53,863 bases of DNA from Macrocybe gigantea (lineage: Eukaryota > Basidiomycota > Agaricomycetes > Agaricales > Callistosporiaceae), in the NCBI GenBank assembly GCA_011319805.1, contig SJRY01000321.1, forward strand, positions 1 through 53,863, written 5' to 3'. The stretch's first letter is position 1. Each line of letters starts with the position of its first letter. Below the pieces are notes generated by a model. That model was not told where the DNA came from. It was given only the letters and a program-made list of their open reading frames with translations, and did not search any database. A program made the translations under genes and the position numbers. Shown one piece after another: positions 34,289 to 45,450 of the stretch.

Positions 34289-35124
34289 GAGCGCTGGTCA
34301 AACTGGAAGACTGACAAGCGATGATTAGGACGTTGAGCTGAGTTTTATATGCTAACATAAACAAACACCGCGCTCAATCCAAGTCGACGTGCGGTGGATT
34401 AACACCAGCTTGGTCTGTTTAGACCTTTTGAGGAGACGCCTAATGACCTTGTGTCTGATGCTACTGGTAAAAGAAATAAGACGGTGCTACCACCGCAAGT
34501 GTCGAGCAATGCTCACATGGCACATGACAAGGAAGATGGACGCGTGAAGAAAGAGAACAGACGCATTTGCCGAGAGCGTTCGGTTGGAACCTCCTGAGGA
34601 GAAAAGAAGTAGTCCTCTTGCCCATGGACATCGGAAGAAAATCGGCGTTTCTAGTCATGATTTCCATGTCAGATACCTGCTATTCTGAAATTCTCTTGCT
34701 GCTCATAGCTGCATGTGACTCCCGAAATATATTTCGGCCTAACAGAACGGGCGTCAGGGCGTTGATGGCTGTCTCAGCATTCCAAAAATGGAAATACCGC
34801 CTCCTTGCCAACGCAGCCTCGATATTGGAATTCCGTCGTTTAGGCTATGGCAAGTGGAACGAGAAGCGTGGCCCTGACCGTGAAACTCGGGGTGCAACCC
34901 CTTTGCACTGCTTACATTGCTGCTCTCAGCACGAGTTCCTTGGTCGTCTGGCGATCCTCAACTTTTTGCCCTTCTTTCATCCTTTTTCGCCTCGCTAACC
35001 GTAAAATCAAAAAGAAAATCACCTCGATCAAATTTGAATCTAACCTCTTACATAGTCTCAGCGTAGACGAGACAATCAGCAGAACTGCCACCCGGCAACT
35101 CACGATTTGCAACTGGATTCGAGC
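34289..35124. other. Intergenic region between divergent genes
   Basis: About 840 bp between the hypothetical gene (-) and the membrane-protein gene (+). An open frame at 34567-34998 (+) has no family features or splice support and is not called. The region probably holds both promoters. Confidence 0.4.
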
Positions 35125-36795
35125 ATGTCCATCCCCAAGACGCGCCCCATCGTCGTCGATGACGTCGATTCACGCATTCAATATGTCGGCCAAGGTTGGG
35201 CACTGGACCAGGGCAGTCTCGACAACGTGGGCAACTTTGGACCGGTGTACCTGCACACGTCGCACGGGACGAAAATCAACGGCAGCTTGTCGTTTTCATT
35301 CAAAGGTGTGCCCCTCTTACTTACTCCCATAGGTGAACGGCCAACGACCGCTCACCGCTCGACGCCGATCTTGCATCAGGGAGCTACGTGCGCGTGACGG
35401 GCACCAATACGGCCACGAACTCGTCGACGGGCGTGCTCGACCCGTCATGGGACTGCTTCGTCGACGGAACGAGCATCGGCCCGACAAAGTTCTTTCCCTT
35501 TGCCGAGAACAACTGGCTGCTGTGCGAAAAGGACCTCGGCGTCGACGGATCGCACGTCCTCACCGTCAACGCCACCGCGCGCGGGCAGAACACCTTCTGG
35601 GTGGACAGCATCGTGTACCGTCCGCCCGCGAGCGCCAGCACGGAGAACGAGGTCGTGTGGGTCGACAGCTTGGATCCGGACGTGCAAGCCGCGTTTGGAA
35701 CCGGGTGGGGCTCACTTGGCGGCTCGGCGAACATGACGACGGTGTCTGGCGCCGAGTTCCGATTCAATTTCACAGGTGCGCCTTTTTTCTACTAGCCACT
35801 ACTTTCCAGTGCTGAACGGCTCGTGTTCGATGCAGGCGTTGGTCTGAGTTGGGTCGGCTTCGTGCCGACAGAGCTCTCGCACAAGCCGTCCTCGGGGAGC
35901 TACTCCCTCGACGGCGGGCCGCCGACGACGTTTCGACTCGCGGGGCTCCCAGACAGCGGCACGACGACGGTGTACAACCAGTTCTTCTTCACGACGCCGC
36001 GCGTTTCGCAGGGCACGCACGAGCTGCTCGTGACCTACCTCGGCACGCCGGACCAAACCCCCCTCACGCTCGACTATCTCCTCATCTCGAACGGGACTAC
36101 GCCGAAGAGCAACAGCACGGGCGACGGAGGTGGGAAAGCGAGCAATGGGGGCAACGGGACTTCGTCCGGGTCAGGAGCGGCGCAGCAGACTGAGTCGAAA
36201 GGCGCGCCTGTCGGAGCGGTCGTAGGCGGCGTCGTGGGCGGTGTCGTCCTCCTCTCTGCCCTTGCGCTGCTCTTCTTCCTCTGGTGGCGCAAACGCCGCA
36301 CAAAAGACGGCCTCATCTACATGCCCGCCGCCGGCGTTGCTGGCGGTGGTGCGAGGTACGAAGACACTGTGACGCCGTACCCCGCGCCTCACCGGCCGGT
36401 GCTGTCGCCGCTGCGTGAAGCGGCGCCATACGATCCGTACGGTACGTACGGTCCTCGCAGCGCGGGGACAGGCTCTGCGAGCTGGGCCAACTCATCGTAC
36501 CGCTACCCCGCGCATGGGGCGCACCCGAGCATGTCGACGCTCGATTACGGCACGACGGTGACGAGCACAGGGACGATGACGACGACGACGGAGGGGGCGG
36601 TCGTGCGCCGGCGATGATGACGTATCTAGGTGCGGGTGCGGGCAATGTGACTGGGAAGCACCAGGTGTCGCCGTCGTCTGCGACGTCGACGACTCTACGG
36701 CACCGCGTACGGTGCAGCACGAAGACAGTGGGCTCCGCCTGCGTGAGGGGCAGGTGTCTGTGATCGATGTCCCTCCGACGTATACGCCAGATTGA
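35125..36795 (+). CDS. Single-pass membrane glycoprotein (basidiomycete ectodomain type)
   Basis: Start MSIPKTRPIVVDDVDSRIQY at 35125. There is no N-terminal signal peptide in the model. Two tandem beta-sandwich-like ectodomain units follow: one around IQYVGQGW to FWVDSIVYRPP, a second around VVWVDSLDPDVQAAFGTGW to LDYLLIS. Introns lie near 35308-35331 and 35775-35833. After a Ser/Gly/Asn-rich stalk comes one membrane span (GAVVGGVVGGVVLLSALALL, about 36210-36280), then WWRKRR as a stop-transfer. The open frame ends at 36617, but the family-type tail motif HEDSGLRLREGQVSVIDVPP then TYTPD-stop lies at 36718-36795 in another frame. A lost base or an unrecognised intron near 36610 is likely. Function unknown; possibly a surface sensor or adhesion protein. 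Confidence 0.72.
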
Positions 36796-36880
36796 TGAGG
36801 TCGTCTGGGCAGTGTTCATAGTTATCCTTTGTGTGTACCCATCTTGGACTATGTATATTTGATATTATTCGTTTTTTTGA
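36650..36880 (+). repeat. Direct repeat partner of 33070-33290
   Basis: The 3' end and 3' UTR of the membrane-protein gene, repeated in the same orientation 3.6 kb upstream at 33070-33290. Confidence 0.7.
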
Positions 36881-36952
36881 TACGATGGGCGGGATCAAAT
36901 CGCGCTATCACGCTCCTGTATCGCAAGCACCGTGCTTGCTTGCTCACTTGTT

Positions 36953-37002
36953 GGCAGACCAAGATGGGAGATGCGAAATCGTATCTCCCATCTTGGTCTG
37001 CC
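36953..37002. repeat. Near-perfect palindrome, 20-bp arms
   Basis: GGCAGACCAAGATGGGAGAT (36953-36972) and its exact reverse complement (36983-37002) flank GCGAAATCGT. The centre can pair further with one G-T wobble. It sits exactly where homology with the left side changes from direct to inverted. The left counterpart at about 32950-32975 keeps only the centre, GGGAGATGCGAAATCGTATC. Confidence 0.9.
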
Positions 37003-38450
37003 TTCACAAGTGTTCATACATACACAGGACACTGTAAATAACAATTTGTAATGCGGAATGCGAATAGTTATGATGAAAGTTGAGATCCCTAAAGTATTCT
37101 GTGTGTATAGTATATGGATGTTTTGTGACCAGCTACTGGGAAGGACTCCTTTTTAACAGTAAATGCAATGGAGAAAAAGAAGGATCGCGAGGAAAGGGTA
37201 TGCGAAAGACACATTGCAGTCGACAAAGCACATGGCAGTGGAGATGTGCCCAAAGGCACCTTTTTATTCCCTTGGAATCTTTGCGGGGTGTCCCGCAAAT
37301 GATCTCTTGTTCTTCACTACCGTCCCGGAGCCGTGTCCTGTCACCGGTTCGCAGGTCTCCGCATTCCCATGCATGCTCTCGCCATCTGCTCTGCACCGTA
37401 GTGGCCTGCATACAGTATACTCGCAATCCCACTTCACACGGCTATATGCCTGAAATTTTCAGGCTGTCTTGGTTTGTGCCTCGAGGGGCTTTGGCAGCTA
37501 GTTCGCGGACTGGCCTGCATACTGCCTTCTCCTGTGGTATCAAGTGTGTGGTGAGTGTGATGTAGGGGTTGCCGGTAATAGCTTCATTACTCACCTGGGA
37601 AAAAGACGTGGACAGTTTCGACGAATCCATGGCTGGCGAGGTTGGCCGTGGGCCGGGGTTCCGCCCCAAAAGGGGGCTGATTTTGAGCAAGTCCAGTGAT
37701 GGTGCGGATGGAATCCGCATCTGGAATGACGTGTTCAGAGTAAGTTGGGACGAAGGCGTAGAGCATGTCCTGGCGCTATCAGAAGAGGTGTTCTCAAGAT
37801 CGTAGAATCAGAAGTGGGAGACGATGTTCTGTCTAGTCGATGCATGGCAGCCTTAAATAGAGGGAGACCCAGAGTTGGGGCTTTCGACCCAAGCTAAAGA
37901 CCTTTGACGGGCGATTGACCGCAAAGAGCGGCCTTTGTGTTGTCCGTGGCGCAAAGATTGTGTACAAAGGCGCGATGTCCATAATTTCATTGGCACCAAA
38001 GGCGTACAATGGGCACATAAAGGCAGCAGTTCCGTTTGCTGATTCACGCCACTGAGCCTGGTGACCACTGTCTTTGAGAGAAAGGACCATATTGTTCGAG
38101 AGGCGCGAACTGCGTTGCGTGGCAGCAAATTTTCTTGGTATCATGACTCCGAGTTTCGCGCATCCTGGTTCAGGTGATTAAGCTAGTCTAGACGACAGAA
38201 CATCTTGAAAATCTTTCGGACGTCCACAAAGACATCATCAAAGCCTTACGTCCTTGACTGTAACATAAGAAGCGCTCAGCGGTGAAAGACGTTGCCGTTC
38301 GAAGGATGTGCACAGTTGCCGCCTCATTTCAGGATCTCCATTTATTGTAATTCACTCACTGCTTCCAGACGTGAATATGCGTCGAGACGCTCTCTTCGAC
38401 GGCGCGGCCTTCAAAAGCAGACGCCTTGAGATACAGCTGATGCACAGATC
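36960..38450 (+). repeat. Older inverted repeat, right unit, ending in an F-box gene relic
   Basis: The diverged inverted partner of 31712-32970. It ends in the first codons of an F-box gene like those at 31708 and 41084: ATGCGTCGAGACGCTCTCTT (from 38378; MRRDALFDGA). After that the similarity stops. Short open frames here (for example 37569-37805) match no known family. Confidence 0.6.
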
Positions 38451-39052
38451 CAAGTTGGCAGTGGGAGCGCTGAAAAAGAGAGTGCACTTAAATTTTGCTG
38501 TCCCAGAGTCGTTGACTATCATAAACAAAACCAAATGGAATTTGCAACAACCACGAACATGATCCTTGTCAATCAACACCTCTTCGTAAGTAATCTGAAG
38601 ACATATCGCGAATGCTGCTAAAATTATGTTTTCGCCAGATGCGTATGAGCCAGTGTCTTTCTCGAACCCTTGAGAATTGAAATCCCTCATGAAGCAATGC
38701 AAGATCACACTTCCTAGAGGCCTATATTTACCCGATGGATATCCGTAAATGTTCCTATTTCGAAACGGATTTATGTCACGGTAGCATCAGCAGGTTACTC
38801 CGGATATTTCTCGGACAAGTCCTGCCTTTCCGTCCACCGGCATCGAGGAAAATCATCCTATTTTAACTCAGTTTCGGATTCGAGGGATATATCATCGCGT
38901 CGTCGCGATGGTCGTAAGGCGGGTCAAACTTCATGAGAATTCGCATGTTGAAGAGTTTTTAACCCGTACGGTTCCCACTGATTGTCCTCTTTTCCTTCTT
39001 TTCTCCGCTATTGACACCCTCCAAGCTCTGTCCAGGCGTCCCGCCGTTCAAC
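38451..39052. other. Upstream region of the SGNH hydrolase
   Basis: About 600 bp with no supported gene. It is presumably the promoter of the downstream hydrolase gene. A short minus-strand frame (38708-38352) has no family features. Confidence 0.35.
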
Positions 39053-40544
39053 ATGCTGGTCCGTATCTGTGCCGTCCTCTCCGCGGCGGCCATCTTAGCT
39101 CCAGGAATATGGGCTAAACCTAGAGCATCTGGCTCGCACTGGGTGGACATCTGGGTATCCATGCCGCAGCTCACCGAACCGGCCAATCTGCCTCCACCCC
39201 CATTTGTACGTTCTTCTTTGCTCAAACGTCAGACAATGCGTGCCTATCCACCAGTATTTTCTGTTTTCGCTTTTTTAGAACGCCACAAGCATCTTCTTCA
39301 ACACTACCATCCGCCAAACCCTTCACGTAACCCAAACGGCAGAAAACATTCGTCTTCGGTTTTCCAATTCTTTTGGCTTGCGAGATCTGTCTATCTCCAA
39401 AGTCACGGTCAGCCGTCCGTCGAATGATACGGTGGGAATCAGCACTTTGAAACCGGGTACTGTGCAAGAGGTGTCGTTCAGTGGCAATCCAGGCATCGTC
39501 ATTCCGAACGGCGGCCTGGCCGTATCGGATACGATCAGTTTTCCCGTGCAGGCCCAGTCCGCACTCATGGTGAGCGTGTATCTCGCGCAGGGCCAGGGCG
39601 GTGGCGCGATCACGTCGCACCCAGGCAGTCGCACGACGTCTTGGATGGCATTCGGAGATCAAGTCAACGCGGAGGACCTGACCGGTTCCTCGCTAACATC
39701 GGTTGACCATTGGTATGCATGTCTTCGGATGAAAGCGCTGAATCGGGCACTAACGGAGTCTCCGATAACTAGGTACTTCCTCAGCGCGGTAGAAGCCATT
39801 CTCCCTGCAGAGGCTCGCGGCTGGGCGATCATTGGCGATAGTATCACAGATGGACGTGGGAGTGATACGAACAGAAACAATCGGTATGAGCGACACAAAC
39901 CAAACAACTTTGACCAAGTTAAAACTGACGGTTAATGCAGCTGGCCTGACCTCGTCCTCGCAAAAATGCAGAAAAACTCGTCAACATCTTCGATTGCCGT
40001 CCTCAATCAAGCCGCAGGTGGAAACAGGATTCTCGCGGATGGCCTTGGTCCCAACGTGATCAGCCGCGTCGATCGAGACGTCCTTGCCCAGTCTGGCGTC
40101 CGCTATGCCACGATCTTCGAGGGCGTGAACGATATTGGCGTCGCCGGAACGGACACAGCGAGCCAGAAGCTCATCGGCGACCGACTCGTCGTCGCATTCC
40201 AGCAGATCGCCACTCGGATTCATGCGTTTGGCATTCCCGTCTTTGGCGCCACGATCACGCCCTTTGGGCAACCGAGCGGCTCGCCTGTCGTCCAACCGTA
40301 TTCCAACCCGGAACGCGAGAAGACGCGCCAGCGGGTGAACGATTGGATTCGGACGAGCGGCGTTTTTGATGCCGTGCTGGACTTTGACGCGGTGTTGAGA
40401 GATCCGAAGGTGCCGTCCCAGCTGAATGCGGCGTACGATTCCGGGGATCACTTGCATCCGAACGTGATGGGGTATCAGGCTTTGGCAGATTATTTCCCGT
40501 TGGATGTCTTTGCAAGGTTTGCGGATGGTGTAGAGAGGCTGTGA
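39053..40544 (+). CDS. Secreted SGNH/GDSL hydrolase
   Basis: Serine ester hydrolase, probably a secreted carbohydrate or lipid esterase. The start ATG at 39053 opens a signal peptide, MLVRICAVLSAAAILAPGIWA. The N-terminal part is a beta-rich domain (WVDIWVSMPQLTEPANLPPPP, then IRLRFSNSFG). After introns at about 39207-39278, 39711-39771 and 39883-39940 comes the SGNH core: block I IIGDSITDGRG, the Gly/Asn blocks AAGGNRIL and GVNDIGV, and block V GDHLHPN with the catalytic Asp and His. It ends DGVERL at 40544. This organisation is frequent in fungal SGNH hydrolases with a jelly-roll N-domain. The frame is clean, unlike many neighbours. The gene sits between an F-box relic and the right F-box copy. 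Confidence 0.88.
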
Positions 40545-41080
40545 AATAATGTCGCGGTGAATTGGATTATGGCTCGGAAGAAAGGCATTGCTGTGTTTTA
40601 TTTCGAGATTCTCTGACAGAGTGTGGACCTTTCCTCGAATAAAGGAGAGGCGGTCGTTGGAAAAGAAGGGAACGTCCAGACGGCGATTTTTCTAGGAATG
40701 GAAATTTGGCGAATGTCTGAAACATGGCTTTCCGCGCTGGTTGCGTGACGTTGGGCATAGGATAATCGCTGGAAAATCGTCTTTAGAAAAGAGGGAACGT
40801 CATGCTTAGCCGCTGGGAAATGCATATGGACAGGAGAGCGTCCATTTCACGGATATTGAGGTTGCATACCGTATGTTTTCTTCTTTGACGCGTCGCTGCA
40901 GTTGTCCTATGTTTTCTTCCGTCTCATCAACAACATTTTTTCGCCAAGTCCTTTTGAAGATCAGCGCAAAGGGTGCCTGGGAAAGAAACGGAAAGTGCCA
41001 TGGGTTACGAAACAATAGCGTTCAGTCGGTCTCCATTCGACCGCGGATCTTCCTTGGTCACACCAATTTTCATTGGCATC
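40545..41080. other. Intergenic, promoter of the right F-box copy
   Basis: About 540 bp between the SGNH hydrolase stop and the inner edge of the right arm. It shows no similarity to the upstream region of the left F-box copy. No gene is seen. Confidence 0.4.
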
Positions 41081-41083
41081 AAC

Positions 41084-42838
41084 ATGAGTGTGCGCCGCGA
41101 CGCTGTGTTCGCCGACGCGTCGCGCTCCATGGCCTTTCCACTTCCTTTCGAAGTGACATTAATGATATTCGAGCATCTGCACGTCGATGATGTGCTCAAC
41201 CTGCGCCAGGTCGGTCGCTGACATTCCGCGTTGTGGCTTGTAAACCTGATGAATGAATTCAGGTGTCAAAAGCGATGTATTCCCTAACAAAGACGCGCGA
41301 CATCTGGCTGGGTCTCTACAATTTATGCTACGCGCGCTGCCTCAGGTACCCCCTCTCCTCGAAGAGCCGCTGTCCTCTTACACGACGGCTGAGCTCGAGG
41401 CCCTCGTTGCCAGACGCGCACGGCAAGTCGGACTCTGGGACAGCGACGTCAGAACACCGCTGGACACACACCGCGCGTTCACGCTCAAAACCCATCACGA
41501 AAACGTGGTCCTTGTGCGTGGGGGACGATGGCTGCTGAGCGTTTCGCCAGACGGGCGCGGGGTGCACGCGTGCGATCTGGATGCCGCGGCGTCGAAGCTG
41601 AGGCTTGCTTTGCTGTGCAAGCCCAAGCTCTTGCAGGAGGAGGACATGGCGTTTTTGAGGCAGCAGGCTGATGTGGTGTGGTGGACGTCGTTTGGGCAGG
41701 AGATGGAGGTGGTAGCTATTGATGTGGATGTGGTCGAAGACGCGCCCCGGCTTCAGTTTACGTTGATGATGAGGTGAGGACCGCATACTTTTTTTTGTGA
41801 GGATCCTTTATTGATGGTGGGACAGCTTGACGCTACGCCGTCCGGTGCTGTCTGTGTTGCAGTTCTGGAAGGTCTCCCTCGTCGGGCACGGACATCGTGC
41901 GAAGCTCAAGGCGACGCATCACCGCACTGTCGTACTGCCTTACTTGCACCGTCACTATCGGCACTGCTTTTTTAAACACTATGTCCTCCAAGAGTTCCCG
42001 TCACGCGACGCAAGCGGGTTCAGCTCTCCTGTTCGTGTTATTGATTGGGAGCAGACTACCCCTAGTGCTCTCAGCGTTGCTAGCTTTAGTGTAGAATGGA
42101 ACGAGGGCGACGATGATACAGGTGTGGTGCGTTTATCGTGATTCTACTAACATTCCCATTTATGTAACATCATCCGTCTAGTCAAAGATGTTGATTCTTC
42201 CGCAAAAGAAACTGCTGTGTTTCACCAAAACAGCGGCCATGCTTTACGCACTGCCTGACTGCAAGCTACAGCCCAAAGCGTCATTCGATCCACACCTCAT
42301 GGGTCCAAAGACGACACCGCTTTGGAGAACAAAACTGCCAGAAATGCGCCGTTGTCTGCATTCCTTCTCGCCGCTCTATCACGAAAGGAACGCAAGCCGC
42401 ATCCTGGTCGCGACGTATCATGCCATTTATGAGCTAGTCATACGGCACGACGGACAGCTGGCGGAAGGTCTGGGGTTCTCCAAAGTGGTCGATTTCCCTC
42501 CTGACACGTACTGGACGAGTACGGAATGCCCAATCACGATGCAGGGCGCGTTCACCGTTTGCTACGTGAACGAGAGGTTCGTTTTGTTTTACTGCTCTTT
42601 CGATCACGCGCGCCGGCGGAAGGAGGAAGATAGGACTGCAACGGCCTCAAGGGCGGACGATGGAGATGGCCGCGCGTGGTTGGAGCTGCACGGGTTCACG
42701 CTGCCTGAACACTTTCAACCTGCTCACGTAGAATGCGATGTGGATTCTGGACGGCTCATATTGACGATGTGGAGAAGACACAACCGCGAGATGGACGTTT
42801 CGGTTTTCGAAAAAGCGTCGTCCGTTATAGCTCAGTAG
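41084..42838 (+). CDS. F-box protein, right copy, one frameshift
   Basis: Same exon plan as the left copy: F-box LPFEVTLMIFEHLHVDDVLN, intron about 41213-41263, a second exon to FTLMMR (41774), then TLRRPVLSVLQFWKVSLVGHG, and a last exon from MLILPQKKLLCFTKTAAML to VFEKASSVIAQ. A base is missing near 41351: the left copy reads CCCCACTCC where this one reads a shortened C run, so the frame shifts before the LEEPLSSYTT block. The block of about 90 residues after that is identical to the left copy. The segment around 42340-42660 differs at roughly one residue in four or five. The last 50 residues are again identical. Confidence 0.78.
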
Positions 42839-42944
42839 TGTAGAATCTACATGTATTTTGCATTTGCAAAAGAGCTCCAACCTTGAAGACCGAATTTGAT
42901 ATTCTGCCTTGTGTTTTTCTTTTTTGTCGTTGGGCCAGGCCTGC

Positions 42945-44927
42945 ATGTTCGCGGCTGTCGTTCGTGGCGCTGTCGATTCTAGACCACCTGTTGTTGCTGT
43001 TGCCGCCGCTGCCGCCCGTCATCGAGTTTGGAAGGGAAAGAGCCGCTGTCGTTTCTTTTCTAGGTCAACTTCTCAGGCATCGCCTTCGACACCGTCGACA
43101 TCCTCAACGCCCTCGACGCCCTCGACATCCTCATCCTCTCCCTCAACACACAACTACAAAGGCTTTCGCCGACCGGACCCAAGCCAAGAAGCCTGGGACG
43201 CGTGGAGCTCTGAACGCACAGAGGATCTGCCTGACTGGTGCAACCGCAAGCGGAGGTCCGAATCGTCGACGGGGCTGCGCGGGATGGTGGGCTATCGCAA
43301 CATGTCTGTCACGTTCTTGGGGACGTCGAGCGGCGGCGGTCCGACCGAGACGCGGAATTGCTCGTCGCTCGTGTGCGACGTGCTCGGGAACTCGACACTT
43401 TGGCGTGCGTCTTGTCTTTTTTTTTTTTTTTGTTTCAGTGCCGTTGCTTACTGTCGAATTTCGCCTGGTTTTTGGACGTTTGATAGTGCTGGATTGTGCA
43501 GAGGGAACGGTGCGCCAGTTTATGCAGCAGCCTCGCGTCGAGTATCCGTTGCGCTTGAACAAGGTCTCAAAGATTTTCATCACACACATGCACGGCGAGC
43601 ACTCTCTTGCAGAGAAAAAAGCCCCTCGAAATGCTGATGCAGTCGCATTTCGCAGCGGACCACATCATCGGCTTGGTCCCTTTTCTCAGAAACATCCTCT
43701 TTCCACCACCTTCATCCTCATCGTCGTCTTCATCGTCCTCGAATCCCAGACCAGTAAGAAACACAGAAAGTCTCAGTATATATGATATTCATATTATGAA
43801 CAGCCGAGGATTCATATCTACGGTCCGTCAGGGATCCGCAAGTTTGTGAGGCAAAACATGAAAATGACGCGGTCATTCACGGCGGACACGTACACCGTGC
43901 ACGAGCTTCTCGCTGCCGGTGACAAAGCATGTCCATGCCTCCCCGTCACAGGCCTGAACGCAGATGCAGGGAGTCGCAGCGTAGAGAACGAAGCGGTGAT
44001 GCACCCGAGTGAGATCGCGGGCATGGACATTAGATGCGACGAGGACGGACTGTGGCGGTCGTTCACGTCTGCGCAAGGCGTGTTTAGTGAGGTCGTCGTA
44101 GACGCTGGTCCGATCGTCCACCGAGGTGAGTCCCCGTCTTCTCTATATGCAAAGGAGCTCACATCCTAGTGCGTAGATCCGTGCTTGGGATACGTCATAC
44201 GTGAGACGGCGGGCTCGCGGCGCAAGCTCGTCCTGCTGGGTGACACGTCCGACGCTTCGGCCATCATCCCGCTCTGCGTCCCTTCCCCGCCCGCGAATTC
44301 GGATCCCGATCCAGACACAAACTCGGACATGAACTCGGATATGGACATCTGCCCCGCACCATCGCTAGTCGTGCACGAAGCGACGGACGCATTCATCCCG
44401 CGGCACGTCGACCCGGCGGCGCGTCGTTCGAGAGAGACGGTGCGCGACAAGGCGCTGGCCCGCGGTCATTCGACACCAGATATGGCTGGCGCGTTTGCGA
44501 GACGCGTCGGTGCCGAGAGGTTAGTGCTTAATCATATCAGCGGGAGGTGAGCACACGTTTGAAAGGGCTTTTGTTTTCCTTAAGAATGTTCATGGCCCTG
44601 CATAGGTTCCCTGCACCGAAGTCGAAAAAGGACATACGTGCGGCTGTCATACGCGAGATTGAGCGACAGGCGGGCGAAGCGTGGGGTTCTGACCGACGCG
44701 CCGTGGCCGCGTACGACTACCTCCGCGTCGTCATTCCTCCTCCCGCTCTGCTCGTCGCTCCTCGTCTTCCTCAGGCCGACGTGGAGATGGCAATCGTTAT
44801 GGACGAGGAAATGGAGGAGACTCTGGTGCGACCAGGCGAAGGCACGGATGAGGGACGGAAATTGCTTGCTTCTGCGAGGAATACGTCCGTCACGCATTTT
44901 AGTAAACGAAAACGAAGGGAGGAATAG
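42945..44927 (+). CDS. tRNase Z (RNase Z), right copy
   Basis: Near-identical to the left copy: presequence-like start MFAAVVRG, FLGTSSGGGPTETRNC, HMHADH assembled across a GC-AG intron (about 43596-43658), IRKFVRQNMKM, LLGDTSD and LVLNHISGRFPAPKS. Introns lie near 43403-43489, 43755-43802, 44125-44178 and 44548-44606. The N-terminal third contains a Ser/Thr/Pro low-complexity run (TPSTSSTPSTPSTSSSSPST). An upstream in-frame ATG at 42909 exists. It is about 110 bp downstream of the F-box stop. It differs from the left copy mainly in a 20-residue stretch near 43950. Confidence 0.88.
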
Positions 44928-45450
44928 CACGTTTGTGGTTTCTTTTTTGTTGTTTTTTTGTTTTGTTTTGTCTTTTTGCTATCTGTCATACTCATCAGAA
45001 TGTGGGGATGTTGAGATCGTACTCGTAAGCAGCAATGCTTGATCGTCCGACGTGCTCCTGCAGATGCGTCGTATCAATCGGTGGAAAGGGTGATCAGGTC
45101 GTCACTCTTCTCTCTCTTTTTTCTTCTTTTATCAACCATCTCTCGTCTTCAGATCTCAAACGTATGTTAGGAAGTTGTAAAAAACTTTGACAGGTCCGAC
45201 GCCAGATCCGTGAAGTAAATATTGAGAAAAAAAATTGGAGCAGAGCTGGACGTTTTACAGCTCCCAGGCGGCTTTGGGACGGATTACTTTGGCCTGCGCC
45301 ACTTTCAGCCTCGGCTGTGTCCGATGTGGTGTACGTCCAATCGTCGATGATCAACACCAGTCGTCGCCTCATGGAAGACGCGTGTATATCCTGCCTTTTG
45401 AGAAACCAAGCCCTGCATCCTTCTTGTTCATCCGGCATACATAACGCACT
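44928..45450. other. NTPase promoter region, right copy
   Basis: About 520 bp between the tRNase Z stop and the NTPase start, conserved with 27327-27836. Long T-rich runs follow the tRNase Z stop. No gene is seen. Confidence 0.4.

Noticed and set aside
34567..34998. 144-codon open frame on the + strand
   Set aside because: No family features, no splice signals and odd composition; probably chance within the intergenic region.
44125..44178. In-frame TAG in right tRNase Z that is absent from the left copy
   Set aside because: It lies inside an intron that ends at GCGTAG in both copies, so it does not truncate the protein.
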